Source: a virus
IMG/VR virus record: IMGVR_UViG_3300028840_000945
Location: 1 to 22,483 of that record
Length of the DNA: 22,483 nucleotides
Direction: 5' to 3' (one strand)
Numbering within the stretch: the first letter of the stretch is position 1; the number at the start of each line of letters is the position of its first letter. Made by a program: the position numbers and the translations under genes. This document shows positions 6,130-14,199 of this stretch, piece by piece. Below the pieces are notes generated by a model. The model saw only the letters and a program-made list of their open reading frames with translations. It was not told the DNA's origin and did no database searches.

Positions 6130-7782
6130 ATGTACGAAGATAATATAGAAAGTGAAGTGATTGAAGCGCATGTCTCATGTGATAAATGTGGTAGCTCCGA
6201 TGCTCGTTCGAATTACTCGGACGGGCACGGTTACTGCTATTCATGTGGACATTACTACCACCCTGAAGGTAAACCTTATACAGGAGGAACTAAACGTATG
6301 CCAGTAGATTTTACCCCTGTTGAGGGAACTGTAAAACCACTTAAAGTACGTGGGATTACAAAAGAGACCTGCCAAAAGTTCGGATATAAGATCGGAAAAT
6401 ACAATGGAGAGCCTGCTCACATTGCTAACTACCACAAAGATGGTAATTTGGTTGGTCAGAAAATAAGACTTGCAAATAAAGAGTTCCGCTGGAATGGAAT
6501 TAAAGAGCGTCCGCTGTTTGGGATGCATCTCTGGAAGTCCGGTGGTAAGATGATTGTGGTAACTGAAGGTGAAATAGATTGCCTGACAGTATCACAGGTC
6601 CAGGACAATCGCTGGCCTGTAGTATCAATACCACAGGGTGCCCAGGGCGCCAAACGAGCAATCTCAGATAATATCGAGTATCTAGAAGGTTTTGAAAGTG
6701 TTGTTCTGATGTTCGATCAGGATGAACCAGGACAGAAGGCTGCTAAAGAGTGCGCACAGTTATTAAGTCCAGGTAAAGCAAAGATAGCTTCACTTCCTCT
6801 TAAAGACCCTAATGAGATGTTACTTGCAGGAAAAGAAGATGCGATCAGATCATGTATCTGGAATGCTTCCGACTATGCTCCAGATGCTATTGTGAATATG
6901 GAAGATCTGTGGGAAGGTATCAATCAGAAAGTTGAAAGAGGATTATCATATCCTTGGCCTACGCTGACTGAGATAACTGATGGTGTACGGCTTCATGAGA
7001 TGATTCTATTAGGAGCTGGTACAGGACTCGGTAAGACAACATTCTTCAGGCAGATCATTCACCATTTTGTAATGGAACATAAGTTAGACGTAGGAATCGT
7101 TTTCTCTGAAGAGACAGTTGAAGAGACAGCAAGAGAGCTAGTAGCTCTTGAGCTTGAAGTACCACTGTCAAGAGAAGATGCTGATATGGAAAAGAAAAGA
7201 GAGGCATTCGAGAAATTCGGAAGCAAAGTACATATGATCAAGAACTTTCTCACCGTTGGTTTCGATGGGATTGTCAGCCGGATTCGTTATTTGCATCTCA
7301 GTAAGGGAGTACAGTACTTCTTTGTTGACCATGTAACAGCAATGGTATCTGGTGGTGACTTTGATAATGAACGAATTGCATTAGATAATATAATGACAAA
7401 ACTTCGGGACTTAACAACCGAACTTAACATAACAATTATGATGATATCTCATCTGACAACACCAGAGAAAGGAGCCCATGAAGAAGGAGCGAACGTATCA
7501 ATCAGACAGTTCCGTGGATCAAGAGCTCTTGGACAATGGCCGAACACAATCCTTGCTATTGAGCGTAATCAGCAGGATGAAGACGAGTCTAAGCGGCATA
7601 CAAGCATCGTTAAAGTGCTTAAGCATAGACCCAGAGGTTCAGTTGTTGGGAGGAAAATACCTCTTAAGTTTAATGAGAGAACCGCGAAACTAACAGAACT
7701 AAAATTTGATGAAGAACCAAAGTCAGCTGGTACTCCAGATACCTGGGAAGAAATCAGTGATGATGACTTTGATGCGTTCTAA
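6130..7782 (+). CDS. Primase-helicase, T7 gp4-like
   Basis: 550 residues; T7 gp4 is 566. The N-terminal zinc motif CDKCGSS...CYSCG (18-42) reads the primase recognition site. The Toprim primase core has VTEGEIDCLTVSQ and VVLMFDQDEPGQKAA. The RecA-like helicase follows, with Walker A GAGTGLGKTT and later FFVDHVTAMVS and MISHLT, typical of the hexameric DnaB/gp4 group. The protein unwinds DNA at the fork and lays primers for the polymerase encoded downstream. The C-terminus is acidic and ends DDDFDAF, like the T7 gp4 tail that docks on polymerase. AAGGAG lies 6 bases before the start. Confidence 0.96.
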   Translation: MYEDNIESEVIEAHVSCDKCGSSDARSNYSDGHGYCYSCGHYYHPEGKPYTGGTKRMPVDFTPVEGTVKPLKVRGITKETCQKFGYKIGKYNGEPAHIANYHKDGNLVGQKIRLANKEFRWNGIKERPLFGMHLWKSGGKMIVVTEGEIDCLTVSQVQDNRWPVVSIPQGAQGAKRAISDNIEYLEGFESVVLMFDQDEPGQKAAKECAQLLSPGKAKIASLPLKDPNEMLLAGKEDAIRSCIWNASDYAPDAIVNMEDLWEGINQKVERGLSYPWPTLTEITDGVRLHEMILLGAGTGLGKTTFFRQIIHHFVMEHKLDVGIVFSEETVEETARELVALELEVPLSREDADMEKKREAFEKFGSKVHMIKNFLTVGFDGIVSRIRYLHLSKGVQYFFVDHVTAMVSGGDFDNERIALDNIMTKLRDLTTELNITIMMISHLTTPEKGAHEEGANVSIRQFRGSRALGQWPNTILAIERNQQDEDESKRHTSIVKVLKHRPRGSVVGRKIPLKFNERTAKLTELKFDEEPKSAGTPDTWEEISDDDFDAF

Positions 7783-7793
7783 GGAGATATAAT

Positions 7794-8024
7794 ATGAGTA
7801 AAAGTCATAAGTTAGGCGAACGCTTTATAAAAATGAATGCCCTTAAGATACTTGTGGGTAGATCAAAATCAATGGAAATAAAGCTAATCGATCATGTAAA
7901 AGATGGTGTGTTAGTAGTCATTAATAAGGATAATGTCGACAAGAGTGTAGTACTTATGGATTCTGATAGAGTTACAATTGACGAGTCTGAAGTATTCGTT
8001 AAACAATTGCTGGAGAAACTATGA
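7794..8024 (+). CDS. Hypothetical protein, 76 residues
   Basis: ATG 7794 has AAGGAGAT ahead, and the stop overlaps the next start (ATGA, 8021-8024). The sequence runs from a basic first third into alternating beta-like stretches (MEIKLIDHVKDGVLVVINKD) and an acidic C-terminal helix. I see no catalytic or metal motif and no membrane segment. Its place between helicase and polymerase points to a replication accessory role at most. Confidence 0.65.
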   Translation: MSKSHKLGERFIKMNALKILVGRSKSMEIKLIDHVKDGVLVVINKDNVDKSVVLMDSDRVTIDESEVFVKQLLEKL

Positions 8025-8404
8025 AGAAACTTAATAACCTATTCACTGAAAAGATTGGACCAAAGCTGTGGGTGCTTACTAAACCACTTAAATTCGATGG
8101 AATTACCATTCCAGAAGGATTCGTTACTGATGGGGCTAGTGCTCCTAACGTTGCTGCCAGCATAGCTCCACCTATGGGATTTGCAGGAGCTGCAGCTGCA
8201 GTACTTCACGATTGGTTTTACAGTCTAGATTCAGGTAAGAGCAATATCTCACGTAAAGAGGCTGATAAAATATTCTATGAAACTATGAGATCCTGTGGTG
8301 TTGGATATTTCAGAGCCAAGGCAATCTACTGGGCTGTGAGAGCAGGTGGTAGTTTCTCATTCAAGAAATGCTATTCAAAAGAAAAACTCGAAGATAACCA
8401 ATAG
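8021..8404 (+). CDS. DUF1353 family phage protein
   Basis: 127 residues with the family's hallmarks: a beta start (KLWVLTKPLKFDGITIPEGF), VTDGASAPNV, AAAVLHDWFYS, EADKIFYETMRSCGVGYFRA and a closing AVRAGGSFSF. DUF1353 proteins are common in phages and have no settled function; conserved His and Asp residues (HDW) hint at a metal or catalytic site, which is inference. The start overlaps the upstream stop by 4 bases, so translation is coupled. Confidence 0.85.
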   Translation: MKKLNNLFTEKIGPKLWVLTKPLKFDGITIPEGFVTDGASAPNVAASIAPPMGFAGAAAAVLHDWFYSLDSGKSNISRKEADKIFYETMRSCGVGYFRAKAIYWAVRAGGSFSFKKCYSKEKLEDNQ

Positions 8405-8413
8405 GAGAAAATA

Positions 8414-8713
8414 ATGGGCGGAACTAAACATGACGCTCAGAAACCCCGTATGGATCTCATCCCGGCTGAATCCTTGGTCGGGATGGGTGAGGTACTTGGA
8501 TTTGGAGCTAAAAAATATGATGAACACAACTGGAGAAAAGGGATCGACCATAGTAGGCTTTTTGCTGCTGCTCAGCGTCATTTGTGGAAGTATTGGAATG
8601 GAGATACTCTCGATGAAGAGTCTGGTATCAGCCATCTTGCTCATGCCATGACTAATATAGCCATGATGATGGCAAGTCCTGATTATGATGATCGTTATAA
8701 GAAGGAGGAATAA
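8414..8713 (+). CDS. Predicted dATP/dGTP diphosphohydrolase-type protein (DUF5664-like)
   Basis: 99 residues matching the compact family formerly called DUF5664: KHDAQKPRMDLIPAESL, LGFGAKKYDEHNWRKG, RLFAAAQRHLWKYWNGDTLD and SGISHLAHAMTNIAMMM. The Glu, His and Asp residues across two helices suit an all-alpha MazG-like metal site. As I recall the family annotation, members split purine dNTPs into dNMP and diphosphate; in 2-aminoadenine phages a related enzyme, MazZ, feeds the synthesis of the modified base. Many ordinary phages also have it, so here it may simply tune nucleotide pools. The stop overlaps the DNA polymerase start by one base, tying the two in translation. Confidence 0.8.
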   Translation: MGGTKHDAQKPRMDLIPAESLVGMGEVLGFGAKKYDEHNWRKGIDHSRLFAAAQRHLWKYWNGDTLDEESGISHLAHAMTNIAMMMASPDYDDRYKKEE

Positions 8714-10512
8714 TGACAAGGTACACTTTTGACATTGAAACTAACGGATTATTAGATGATGTATCTGAATTACATTGTGTTGTAGCTGAAGATTTAGACA
8801 GCGGAGAAGTGCTTATTGGCACAAGCCGGGATAAAGCCGGTATGGATAAGATTATCCGGAAGCTCGAAAATGCTGACTTAATCATCGCTCACAACGGTAT
8901 TGGATACGATGTACCAGCTCTTGATATACTCGTTGGATTCGAGCCAAAAGGGTACGTATTCGATACATTAATAGCAGCCCGTTTAATATGGGCCGATATT
9001 AAAGGGCATGATTTTCAGAGGAATAAGAAAGGAAACTATCCTGCAAGACTTATTGGATCACATTCACTTGAGGCGTATGGTTATAGGCTTGGTGAATTGA
9101 AGGGTGATTTTGGTAAGCAAGAGAATGCTTGGGAAGTACTAACAGATGATATGATTACATATTGTGTACAGGATGTGAAGGTCTTAACAAAGCTGTACAA
9201 CTACATCCTATCAAAGAAATATTCCAAGCAAGCCCTCGATATCGAAATGAAGTTTGCAACCATCATTGAAGCACAGATCAGACATGGTGTTAAGTTTGAT
9301 GAAGACTTAGCTATTCAGACCATGCTTGAGATCAGATCAAAGATGGATGAGATAGGAGCGAAGCTTCAAGAAGCATTTCCTCCTCGTTATGTCTCACCAG
9401 ATCAAGGTAAAGTGAATACCAGTAAGGTAAACAATAAGAAACTTGGAAAGACAAAAGGATGTCAGTTTTGTAAGATCAAACTTGAGACATTCAATCCAGG
9501 ATCAAGATTACAGATAGGTCAGAGGCTTATCGATAAATATAACTGGTCACCTGATGTCTTCACAGAAACAGGAATACCAAAAGTAGATGAAACTATCTTA
9601 GCATCTCTAAAGTATCCCGAAGCACAATTAATATCAGAATACATGACACTGGCTAAACGTATTGGACAGATCAGTGATGGTCGACAGGGTTGGCTAAAGG
9701 CTGTTAAGAACGGGAGGATACATGGAAGAGTTAACACACTTGGTGCAGTTTCTGGAAGATGTACTCATTCAAGTCCAAACCTTGCTCAAGTTCCTGCCGT
9801 CCGGGCTGCATACGGTAGGGAGTGCCGTAGAATGTTTACTGCACCTCCTGGATATGTTATTGTTGGTTGCGATGCATCTGGCCTTGAGTTACGTGGTTTT
9901 GCTCACTATCTGTCTCCTTGGGATGGAGGGGCATATGCCAAGAAAGTTCTTGAAGAAGATATTCACTCATTCAACCAGCACGCTGCGGGCCTTCCTACAC
10001 GTGATATGGCGAAGACGATGATATACGGCCTACTATATGGCGCCGGAGATCAGAAGCTAGGTACAATCGTAGATGGAGGTATCAAAGAAGGTAAGAAGAT
10101 CAGATCCAAGTTTATGGCGATGCTCCCAGCTTACAAGAAGCTTGCGGAGACAATTAAAACCAGAATGAATAATACAGACAAAAAGAAACATGTCTTGAAA
10201 GGAATCGATGGAAGAATTCTTAAGCCACGTTCTGAGCATAGCGCTCTTAATCTACTTATCCAGTCTTCTGGTGCAGTTATCATGAAGGTAGCACTCATTG
10301 AGTGTGATAGGATGGCTAGAGAGGCTGGACTGGATTACCATTTTGTCTTAAATATCCACGATGAGTGGCAGGCAGAAGTTAAAGAAGAACATGCGAAACA
10401 GTTTGCGACTATATCCGAACAGGCTATTAGAAATGCTGGAGATATCTTGAAGTTCAAGTGTCCTCTAGATGGCGAAGCTAAGATCGGTAAAACATGGGAA
10501 GATACACATTAA
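8713..10512 (+). CDS. Family A DNA polymerase with 3'-5' exonuclease, T7 gp5-like
   Basis: 599 residues (T7 gp5 has 704). The exonuclease domain opens with FDIETNGL (Asp7, Glu9) and continues with HNGIGYDVPAL, GSHSLEAYGYRLGE and YCVQDV. The polymerase domain has the AKRIGQ thumb helix, GRCTHSSPNLAQVPAVR, motif A GCDASGLELR (Asp387), motif B RDMAKTMIYGLLYGAG and motif C NIHDEWQ (His549-Asp550), so both catalytic Asp are present. The roughly 75-residue thumb insertion that binds host thioredoxin in T7 is replaced by a shorter loop with a CQFC pair (Cys250, Cys253). GGAGGAA gives a strong ribosome binding site. This is the replicative polymerase; how it becomes processive is unknown. Confidence 0.96.
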   Translation: MTRYTFDIETNGLLDDVSELHCVVAEDLDSGEVLIGTSRDKAGMDKIIRKLENADLIIAHNGIGYDVPALDILVGFEPKGYVFDTLIAARLIWADIKGHDFQRNKKGNYPARLIGSHSLEAYGYRLGELKGDFGKQENAWEVLTDDMITYCVQDVKVLTKLYNYILSKKYSKQALDIEMKFATIIEAQIRHGVKFDEDLAIQTMLEIRSKMDEIGAKLQEAFPPRYVSPDQGKVNTSKVNNKKLGKTKGCQFCKIKLETFNPGSRLQIGQRLIDKYNWSPDVFTETGIPKVDETILASLKYPEAQLISEYMTLAKRIGQISDGRQGWLKAVKNGRIHGRVNTLGAVSGRCTHSSPNLAQVPAVRAAYGRECRRMFTAPPGYVIVGCDASGLELRGFAHYLSPWDGGAYAKKVLEEDIHSFNQHAAGLPTRDMAKTMIYGLLYGAGDQKLGTIVDGGIKEGKKIRSKFMAMLPAYKKLAETIKTRMNNTDKKKHVLKGIDGRILKPRSEHSALNLLIQSSGAVIMKVALIECDRMAREAGLDYHFVLNIHDEWQAEVKEEHAKQFATISEQAIRNAGDILKFKCPLDGEAKIGKTWEDTH

Positions 10513-10521
10513 GGAGATAAT

Positions 10522-10707
10522 ATGAAAAACGCTATTGTAGCTTTACTTGCAGGCATTATGCTCACAGGATGCACAGCATCACTCAGTGCTATCAAGCCAG
10601 CATATCAGGCAGCACGGGACGCTTATATCGAAGCTCGTGACAGTTATGTCGAAGTAAAAGAAGATATTGACTATGTACGTAAAGACATTGAAGGAGAATT
10701 AAGATGA
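10522..10707 (+). CDS. Small predicted lipoprotein, 61 residues
   Basis: A signal peptide with lipobox (KNAIVALLAGIMLTGC) predicts cleavage before Cys17 and lipid attachment. The 44-residue mature part (ASLSAIKPAYQAARDAYIEA, then RDSYVEVKEDIDYVRKDIEG) has a heptad-like pattern and is probably a single helix or coiled coil. AAGGAG precedes the start. It may sit in the outer membrane. It could be an Rz1-like spanin, but it is not proline-rich and no Rz partner is nearby, or a lipoprotein blocking superinfection. The exact role is unknown. The stop overlaps the next ATG (ATGA). Confidence 0.75.
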   Translation: MKNAIVALLAGIMLTGCTASLSAIKPAYQAARDAYIEARDSYVEVKEDIDYVRKDIEGELR

Positions 10708-10760
10708 GAGAATTTCTGAACGCATTAATGAATACTCACCTGAAACTGAGACTGCTGTAA
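10704..10760 (+). CDS. 18-codon minicistron ending at the ribozyme
   Basis: ATG 10704 overlaps the lipoprotein stop by 4 bases and has AAGGAGAA 6 bases ahead, the same arrangement as other coupled genes here. It encodes MREFLNALMNTHLKLRLL and ends at TAA 10758-10760, directly against the first bases of the hammerhead ribozyme. It is too short to judge as a protein; it may be a leader peptide that places ribosomes at the ribozyme, or a chance start. Confidence 0.4.
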   Translation: MREFLNALMNTHLKLRLL

Positions 10761-10822
10761 TTTCGAAACTCCCTTCGGGGAGTCTGATGTCTTAGGCAAG
10801 CATCACTGATGAGATAGCCTAA
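10761..10822 (+). ncRNA. Hammerhead ribozyme, type II, with loop I pseudoknot
   Basis: All conserved core bases are present in type II order. GAA is at 10765-10767. Stem III is a perfect 6-base-pair helix (10768-10773 with 10778-10783) capped by the tetraloop TTCG, including the required A-U pair next to the core. The cleavage-site base is C10784. Stem I is a perfect 5-base-pair helix (10785-10789 with 10801-10805). CTGATGA is at 10806-10812. Stem II is short (C10764-G10813, T10763-A10814), perhaps extended by AT pairs 10758-10762 with 10826-10830. Loop I carries TTAGGC (10792-10797), exactly complementary to GCCTAA (10817-10822) just after stem II, forming a pseudoknot that would supply the loop I contact that natural hammerheads need. 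Predicted cut: between 10784 and 10785. It lies 9 bases before the AAAGGAGG of the next gene. Confidence 0.9.
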
Positions 10823-10842
10823 AATAATTATAAAGGAGGTAC

Positions 10843-11025
10843 ATGAAGACCGCTGAAGAACTGTGTGAACGACTTGCTGAGATCCGTAAAGGATACGACT
10901 ATGTGAGAGAATTACGATCATCTCTACACATTGATGAGCTTGGTACTTATACCGAAAAGCTAGACAACATGTCGATCGCTTTACATTCCGAAGAATTAGA
11001 TATTTATCGTGAATTAAGGAGATAG
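10843..11025 (+). CDS. Small charged helical protein, 60 residues
   Basis: ATG 10843 follows a strong AAAGGAGG (10832-10839). The protein (MKTAEELCERLAEIRKGYDY to ...EELDIYRELRR) is rich in Glu, Leu and Arg and should be mostly helical. It is the first gene downstream of the ribozyme, so its message would begin with the cleaved end carrying a 5' hydroxyl. No family is recognised. Confidence 0.65.
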   Translation: MKTAEELCERLAEIRKGYDYVRELRSSLHIDELGTYTEKLDNMSIALHSEELDIYRELRR

Positions 11026-11035
11026 GAGAAAAATT

Positions 11036-11194
11036 ATGTATAGATGGATTACTGATGATTATTTAGATACAGAAGAAGCCCGGCGGGAAGCTGCCTCGGA
11101 CTTTGTTGAGGAATATTGTAGCCACTGCAAGCACCTGCTTGATGGTGACTGTGTTGAATGTTTTGGTGACGGATATTACTTTGAAGAGGAGTAA
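11036..11194 (+). CDS. Small Cys-rich acidic protein, 52 residues
   Basis: ATG 11036 has AGGAG ahead, and the TAA is two bases before the exonuclease start. The sequence MYRWITDDYLDTEEARREAA is followed by YCSHCKHLLDGDCVECFGDG. The CxxC...CxxC spacing suggests a small zinc-binding knuckle. The rest is strongly acidic. I do not recognise a family; it may be a small regulator of the adjacent nuclease or of a host protein. Confidence 0.6.
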   Translation: MYRWITDDYLDTEEARREAASDFVEEYCSHCKHLLDGDCVECFGDGYYFEEE

Positions 11195-11196
11195 CT

Positions 11197-12000
11197 ATGG
11201 CAACTAAAAAACGTGGGTTTAATCAGCTGTTAATCGATGCAGATGGATACATATTCAGCACAGCTTGCGTATGTGAAAAACCAAATCCTTTTGATCCTAA
11301 CGAACCTCCCGTAGTAGATGTAAACATGGGGCAGGCTATTCTACGGAAACGGTTCAATGAACTTTTTGACAGGCTAAGAGCCGACAGCTACATTATGTTC
11401 CTTTCCTGTAGGAGAGAAGAGGGACATCGTCGGTTAATGGTAGATGAAAGCTACAAAGCAAACCGGAATAATAAGAAGTCCCCGGCAGCGCTACAGCCTT
11501 TGAGGAAATGGGTAGAAGAGAATTATGAATGCATGAGTGTACCTCATCTGGAAGCGGATGATCTAATTGGTATTTATGCTACAGAGAAACAGACCACTTA
11601 CAATAGGATTATCGTGTCATTTGATAAGGACGTAATTGGTCTTCCAGGTAAGACGTATCATCCGAAGCAAGAAAAGAGGAGGATGGTAAAGAAGACAACC
11701 AGCTTTAAATTCTTTATATATCAGTGTATCGTTGGTGATACTGCTGATGGTTATAAGGGAATCCCAAGAGTAGGGAAAGTTGGGGCTAATAAATTCCTGG
11801 CTTCATGCCGGACATTACGTGAGATGTGGCCTAAACTTATTGAGTTCGCTGCATCGAAAGGATTAGATGAAGAATACATGCTTAAACAGGCTCGCATGGC
11901 GTATCTTTTGCGACATTGGAATTATGATATGGATACTGGCGAGATTCGGTTATTTGATCCGGAAGTCGATATTGAGAAGATGATAACTGGTGAATATTAA
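11197..12000 (+). CDS. 5'-3' exonuclease, T7 gp6-like (FEN/PIN superfamily)
   Basis: 267 residues. Conserved acidic motifs of flap nucleases appear in order: LLIDADGYIF near residue 12, YKANRNNKKSP, LEADDLIGIYAT, IVSFDKDVIGLPG and GDTADGYKGIPRVGKVGANK (the helix-hairpin-helix that grips DNA). In T7 the enzyme removes RNA primers and degrades host DNA into nucleotides. Unlike T7, it is separated from the polymerase gene by a lipoprotein, a ribozyme and two small genes. The start has GAAGAGGAG upstream inside the previous stop region. Confidence 0.93.
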   Translation: MATKKRGFNQLLIDADGYIFSTACVCEKPNPFDPNEPPVVDVNMGQAILRKRFNELFDRLRADSYIMFLSCRREEGHRRLMVDESYKANRNNKKSPAALQPLRKWVEENYECMSVPHLEADDLIGIYATEKQTTYNRIIVSFDKDVIGLPGKTYHPKQEKRRMVKKTTSFKFFIYQCIVGDTADGYKGIPRVGKVGANKFLASCRTLREMWPKLIEFAASKGLDEEYMLKQARMAYLLRHWNYDMDTGEIRLFDPEVDIEKMITGEY

Positions 12001-12017
12001 TATAGAGGAGGATGGTG

Positions 12018-13973
12018 ATGGAGATTAACAGTCCAATACTAAAAGATACTATTCATAACCTCGCACCATCCTCAGATTTAACAGTATCTGAGTGGGGAGC
12101 GAAGTACAGGGTAATGACCCAATATGATAGCCCCGCCGCTGGCCAACTGTTCGATAACAACAGAGTTCCCTATACAGTAGGGATTATGGATTCATTCTCT
12201 CAGCAAAGTGTGAGAATGATAGTGTTCAAGGCTGGAACTCAGATCGGAAAAACGAACATGATGATGAACATGCTTGGATGGGTTGCAAGTGAAAAACCTG
12301 GTCCAACCATGCTCGCATTACCTACAAAGGAATCAGTGGACAGATTCTCATCTGCCCGAATAGATCCGATGTTCAAAGCAAGTCCAAAGTTGAAACCGTT
12401 ACAGCAGAAGAAGTGGCGAACACAGCAGAAACACTTCAATGGTGGTGTGCTTTATCTTGCTACCTCAAATTCATCTGCTCAGATGTCCTCAGCATCAGTT
12501 GAGTATGTATTTGCTGATGAGTTGAAAGACTGGAAGTCCTCTGTTAATACTGGTGGATCAGATGCTGTAAAGTATCTACTTGATAGACAGAAGACTTTCC
12601 CCTACACTAAAAAAGCCGTATTGGTATCCTCACCTTCTGGTGAAGAATCAATGCTTGAAAAATACTATGACGCTTGCGAAGTCAAAGTACAATACCATGT
12701 AAGATGTCCGAAGTGTCAGTATCAACATGTGCTGAAATTTGAGAACATTGACTTTGGTGAAGAGTACTTTCCATTTGATGTTCCTAGAGAGAAAGACAAC
12801 AGTGATTACTGGGCAGCTGCCAGGAAACACGCTTGCTATATATGCCCTGAGTGTAGTCATAGAATAACCGATTACATGAAGCCAAAGATGAATCGAGCAG
12901 GAGAGTGGCTTACAGAAGATGGTGATCCTATTCCTAAAGATGCTGTGTCTATTGGATTCCAGCTGTCCTCTCTATACTCTCAAGACTTGAAGTGGGGTGA
13001 CATTGTTTTTGAATTCCTAGAATCACGTCAGGATCGGCATAAGCTCGAGAACTTCATCACCGGATGGTTGGGTGAATGTTGGACCAATGACGTAGTCGCT
13101 ACTAGTGAAGAAGAGCTTAGGAATAATATTATTGATCTTGATCCTGTAACAGCTCCAGTAGACACAATTGCTATCACGGCTGGTATTGACTGCCAGGCAA
13201 CTCATTTCTATTTCAGTGTCTGGGCATGGAATAAAGCAGGGGATGGAACGATGATTCACCATGGAATGTTAAATACATTCGAGGAAGTAAGTGATCTAGT
13301 CCATACTAATGAATATCCAATCTTAGGTACAGATGAAACCATGCAGATCTGGCGTGCTTCAATAGATACAGGTGGTGGAATGTCTACCAATGAAGCTGGT
13401 ATGGAGTACTCAATGACAGATGCTGCATATAGGTTTGTCAGAGAACATAGTAGAGGTAAGATATTTGCCGTAAAGGGTAATTCGGTTAAGATGGCTGGAC
13501 GTAGAGTTCAGATGTCCATGCTTGACAAATTCCCAAATGGTAAAGCAATGCCAGGTGGACTCGCTCTTTATTTACTTAACACAGAGGAGTTCAAGGAAAC
13601 ATTATTCTGGAGATTTGCAAGAGAAGAAGGTGAGCAGAATAGATTGGTATTCAATAAGGATGTCGATAAAACATGGTTTGCACACCTGACAGCGGAAAAG
13701 AAAGTTTTAAATGATAAAGATGTATGGGAATGGAAGCAGGTTAAGAAGCGTAACGATTACCTCGATACCTGCGTGTATAACTTAGCTTTAATTGATCCTC
13801 AGTTCGGTGGTGGACTTAAGGTACTCGGAAACAAGAGAGCCTCATTAAATAAGTCAAAAACAGTACAGGATCAAATGGCTGAACTTAACCATTTCGCACA
13901 GCAAAATAAAAAACCGCCAGCCTATAACCAACCGGTACGACGCCGGATAAGTGATGGGTGGCACAGGAGGTAA
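12018..13973 (+). CDS. Terminase large subunit, lambda gpA family
   Basis: 651 residues. ATG 12018 is preferred to ATG 12012, since GGAGG ends at 12011 and leaves no spacing for the earlier codon. Typical gpA start: SDLTVSEWGAKYR and DNNRVPYTVGIMDSF. The ATPase has the Walker A-like AGTQIGKT (72-79) and Walker B VEYVFADE with Asp167-Glu168. Two Cys pairs (CPKC and CYICPEC) flank a segment that may bind zinc, as in many gpA relatives. The nuclease half begins near AGIDCQATHFYFSVWAW, whose Asp should bind metal, and includes FAVKGNSV and DTCVYNLALI. It cuts concatemers and drives DNA into the prohead. No small terminase subunit is recognisable in the window. Confidence 0.94.
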   Translation: MEINSPILKDTIHNLAPSSDLTVSEWGAKYRVMTQYDSPAAGQLFDNNRVPYTVGIMDSFSQQSVRMIVFKAGTQIGKTNMMMNMLGWVASEKPGPTMLALPTKESVDRFSSARIDPMFKASPKLKPLQQKKWRTQQKHFNGGVLYLATSNSSAQMSSASVEYVFADELKDWKSSVNTGGSDAVKYLLDRQKTFPYTKKAVLVSSPSGEESMLEKYYDACEVKVQYHVRCPKCQYQHVLKFENIDFGEEYFPFDVPREKDNSDYWAAARKHACYICPECSHRITDYMKPKMNRAGEWLTEDGDPIPKDAVSIGFQLSSLYSQDLKWGDIVFEFLESRQDRHKLENFITGWLGECWTNDVVATSEEELRNNIIDLDPVTAPVDTIAITAGIDCQATHFYFSVWAWNKAGDGTMIHHGMLNTFEEVSDLVHTNEYPILGTDETMQIWRASIDTGGGMSTNEAGMEYSMTDAAYRFVREHSRGKIFAVKGNSVKMAGRRVQMSMLDKFPNGKAMPGGLALYLLNTEEFKETLFWRFAREEGEQNRLVFNKDVDKTWFAHLTAEKKVLNDKDVWEWKQVKKRNDYLDTCVYNLALIDPQFGGGLKVLGNKRASLNKSKTVQDQMAELNHFAQQNKKPPAYNQPVRRRISDGWHRR

Positions 13974-13977
13974 CAAA

Positions 13978-14199
13978 ATGGCAGTTAAAACTCTTGTAGA
14001 AAGAATCGAAGAAGTACAGCAGGCCATTACCGAATGTCTCACCTCCCAGGAATTGACCACACAGGCTGGTTCTGTTATGAGAGCCCGTCTTGACTTTCTG
14101 ACCAAGTACGAAAGACAGCTACTTGATCAGTATGAGTTAGAACAGGCAGGATCTACTGGTGGATTCCAGAACAAAGTGAGATTTAGGAGGGTGAGGTAA
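13978..14199 (+). CDS. gpW-like head-tail joining protein
   Basis: 73 residues from ATG 13978, which has CAGGAGGT 7 bases ahead; an in-frame ATG at 13951 lies inside the terminase and lacks a good site. The sequence is helical (LVERIEEVQQAITECLTSQE), has a LDFLTKYERQLLDQYELEQA helix and a basic C-terminus FRRVR. Size, terminal basic tail and location between terminase and portal match lambda gpW, which closes the head after packaging. Similarity is by pattern and position rather than strong identity. The stop overlaps the portal start by one base. Confidence 0.75.
   Translation: MAVKTLVERIEEVQQAITECLTSQELTTQAGSVMRARLDFLTKYERQLLDQYELEQAGSTGGFQNKVRFRRVR

Noticed and set aside
10522-10707. Calling the lipoprotein a spanin (Rz1)
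   Set aside because: It has a lipobox but is not proline-rich, and there is no overlapping Rz gene or adjacent endolysin and holin.
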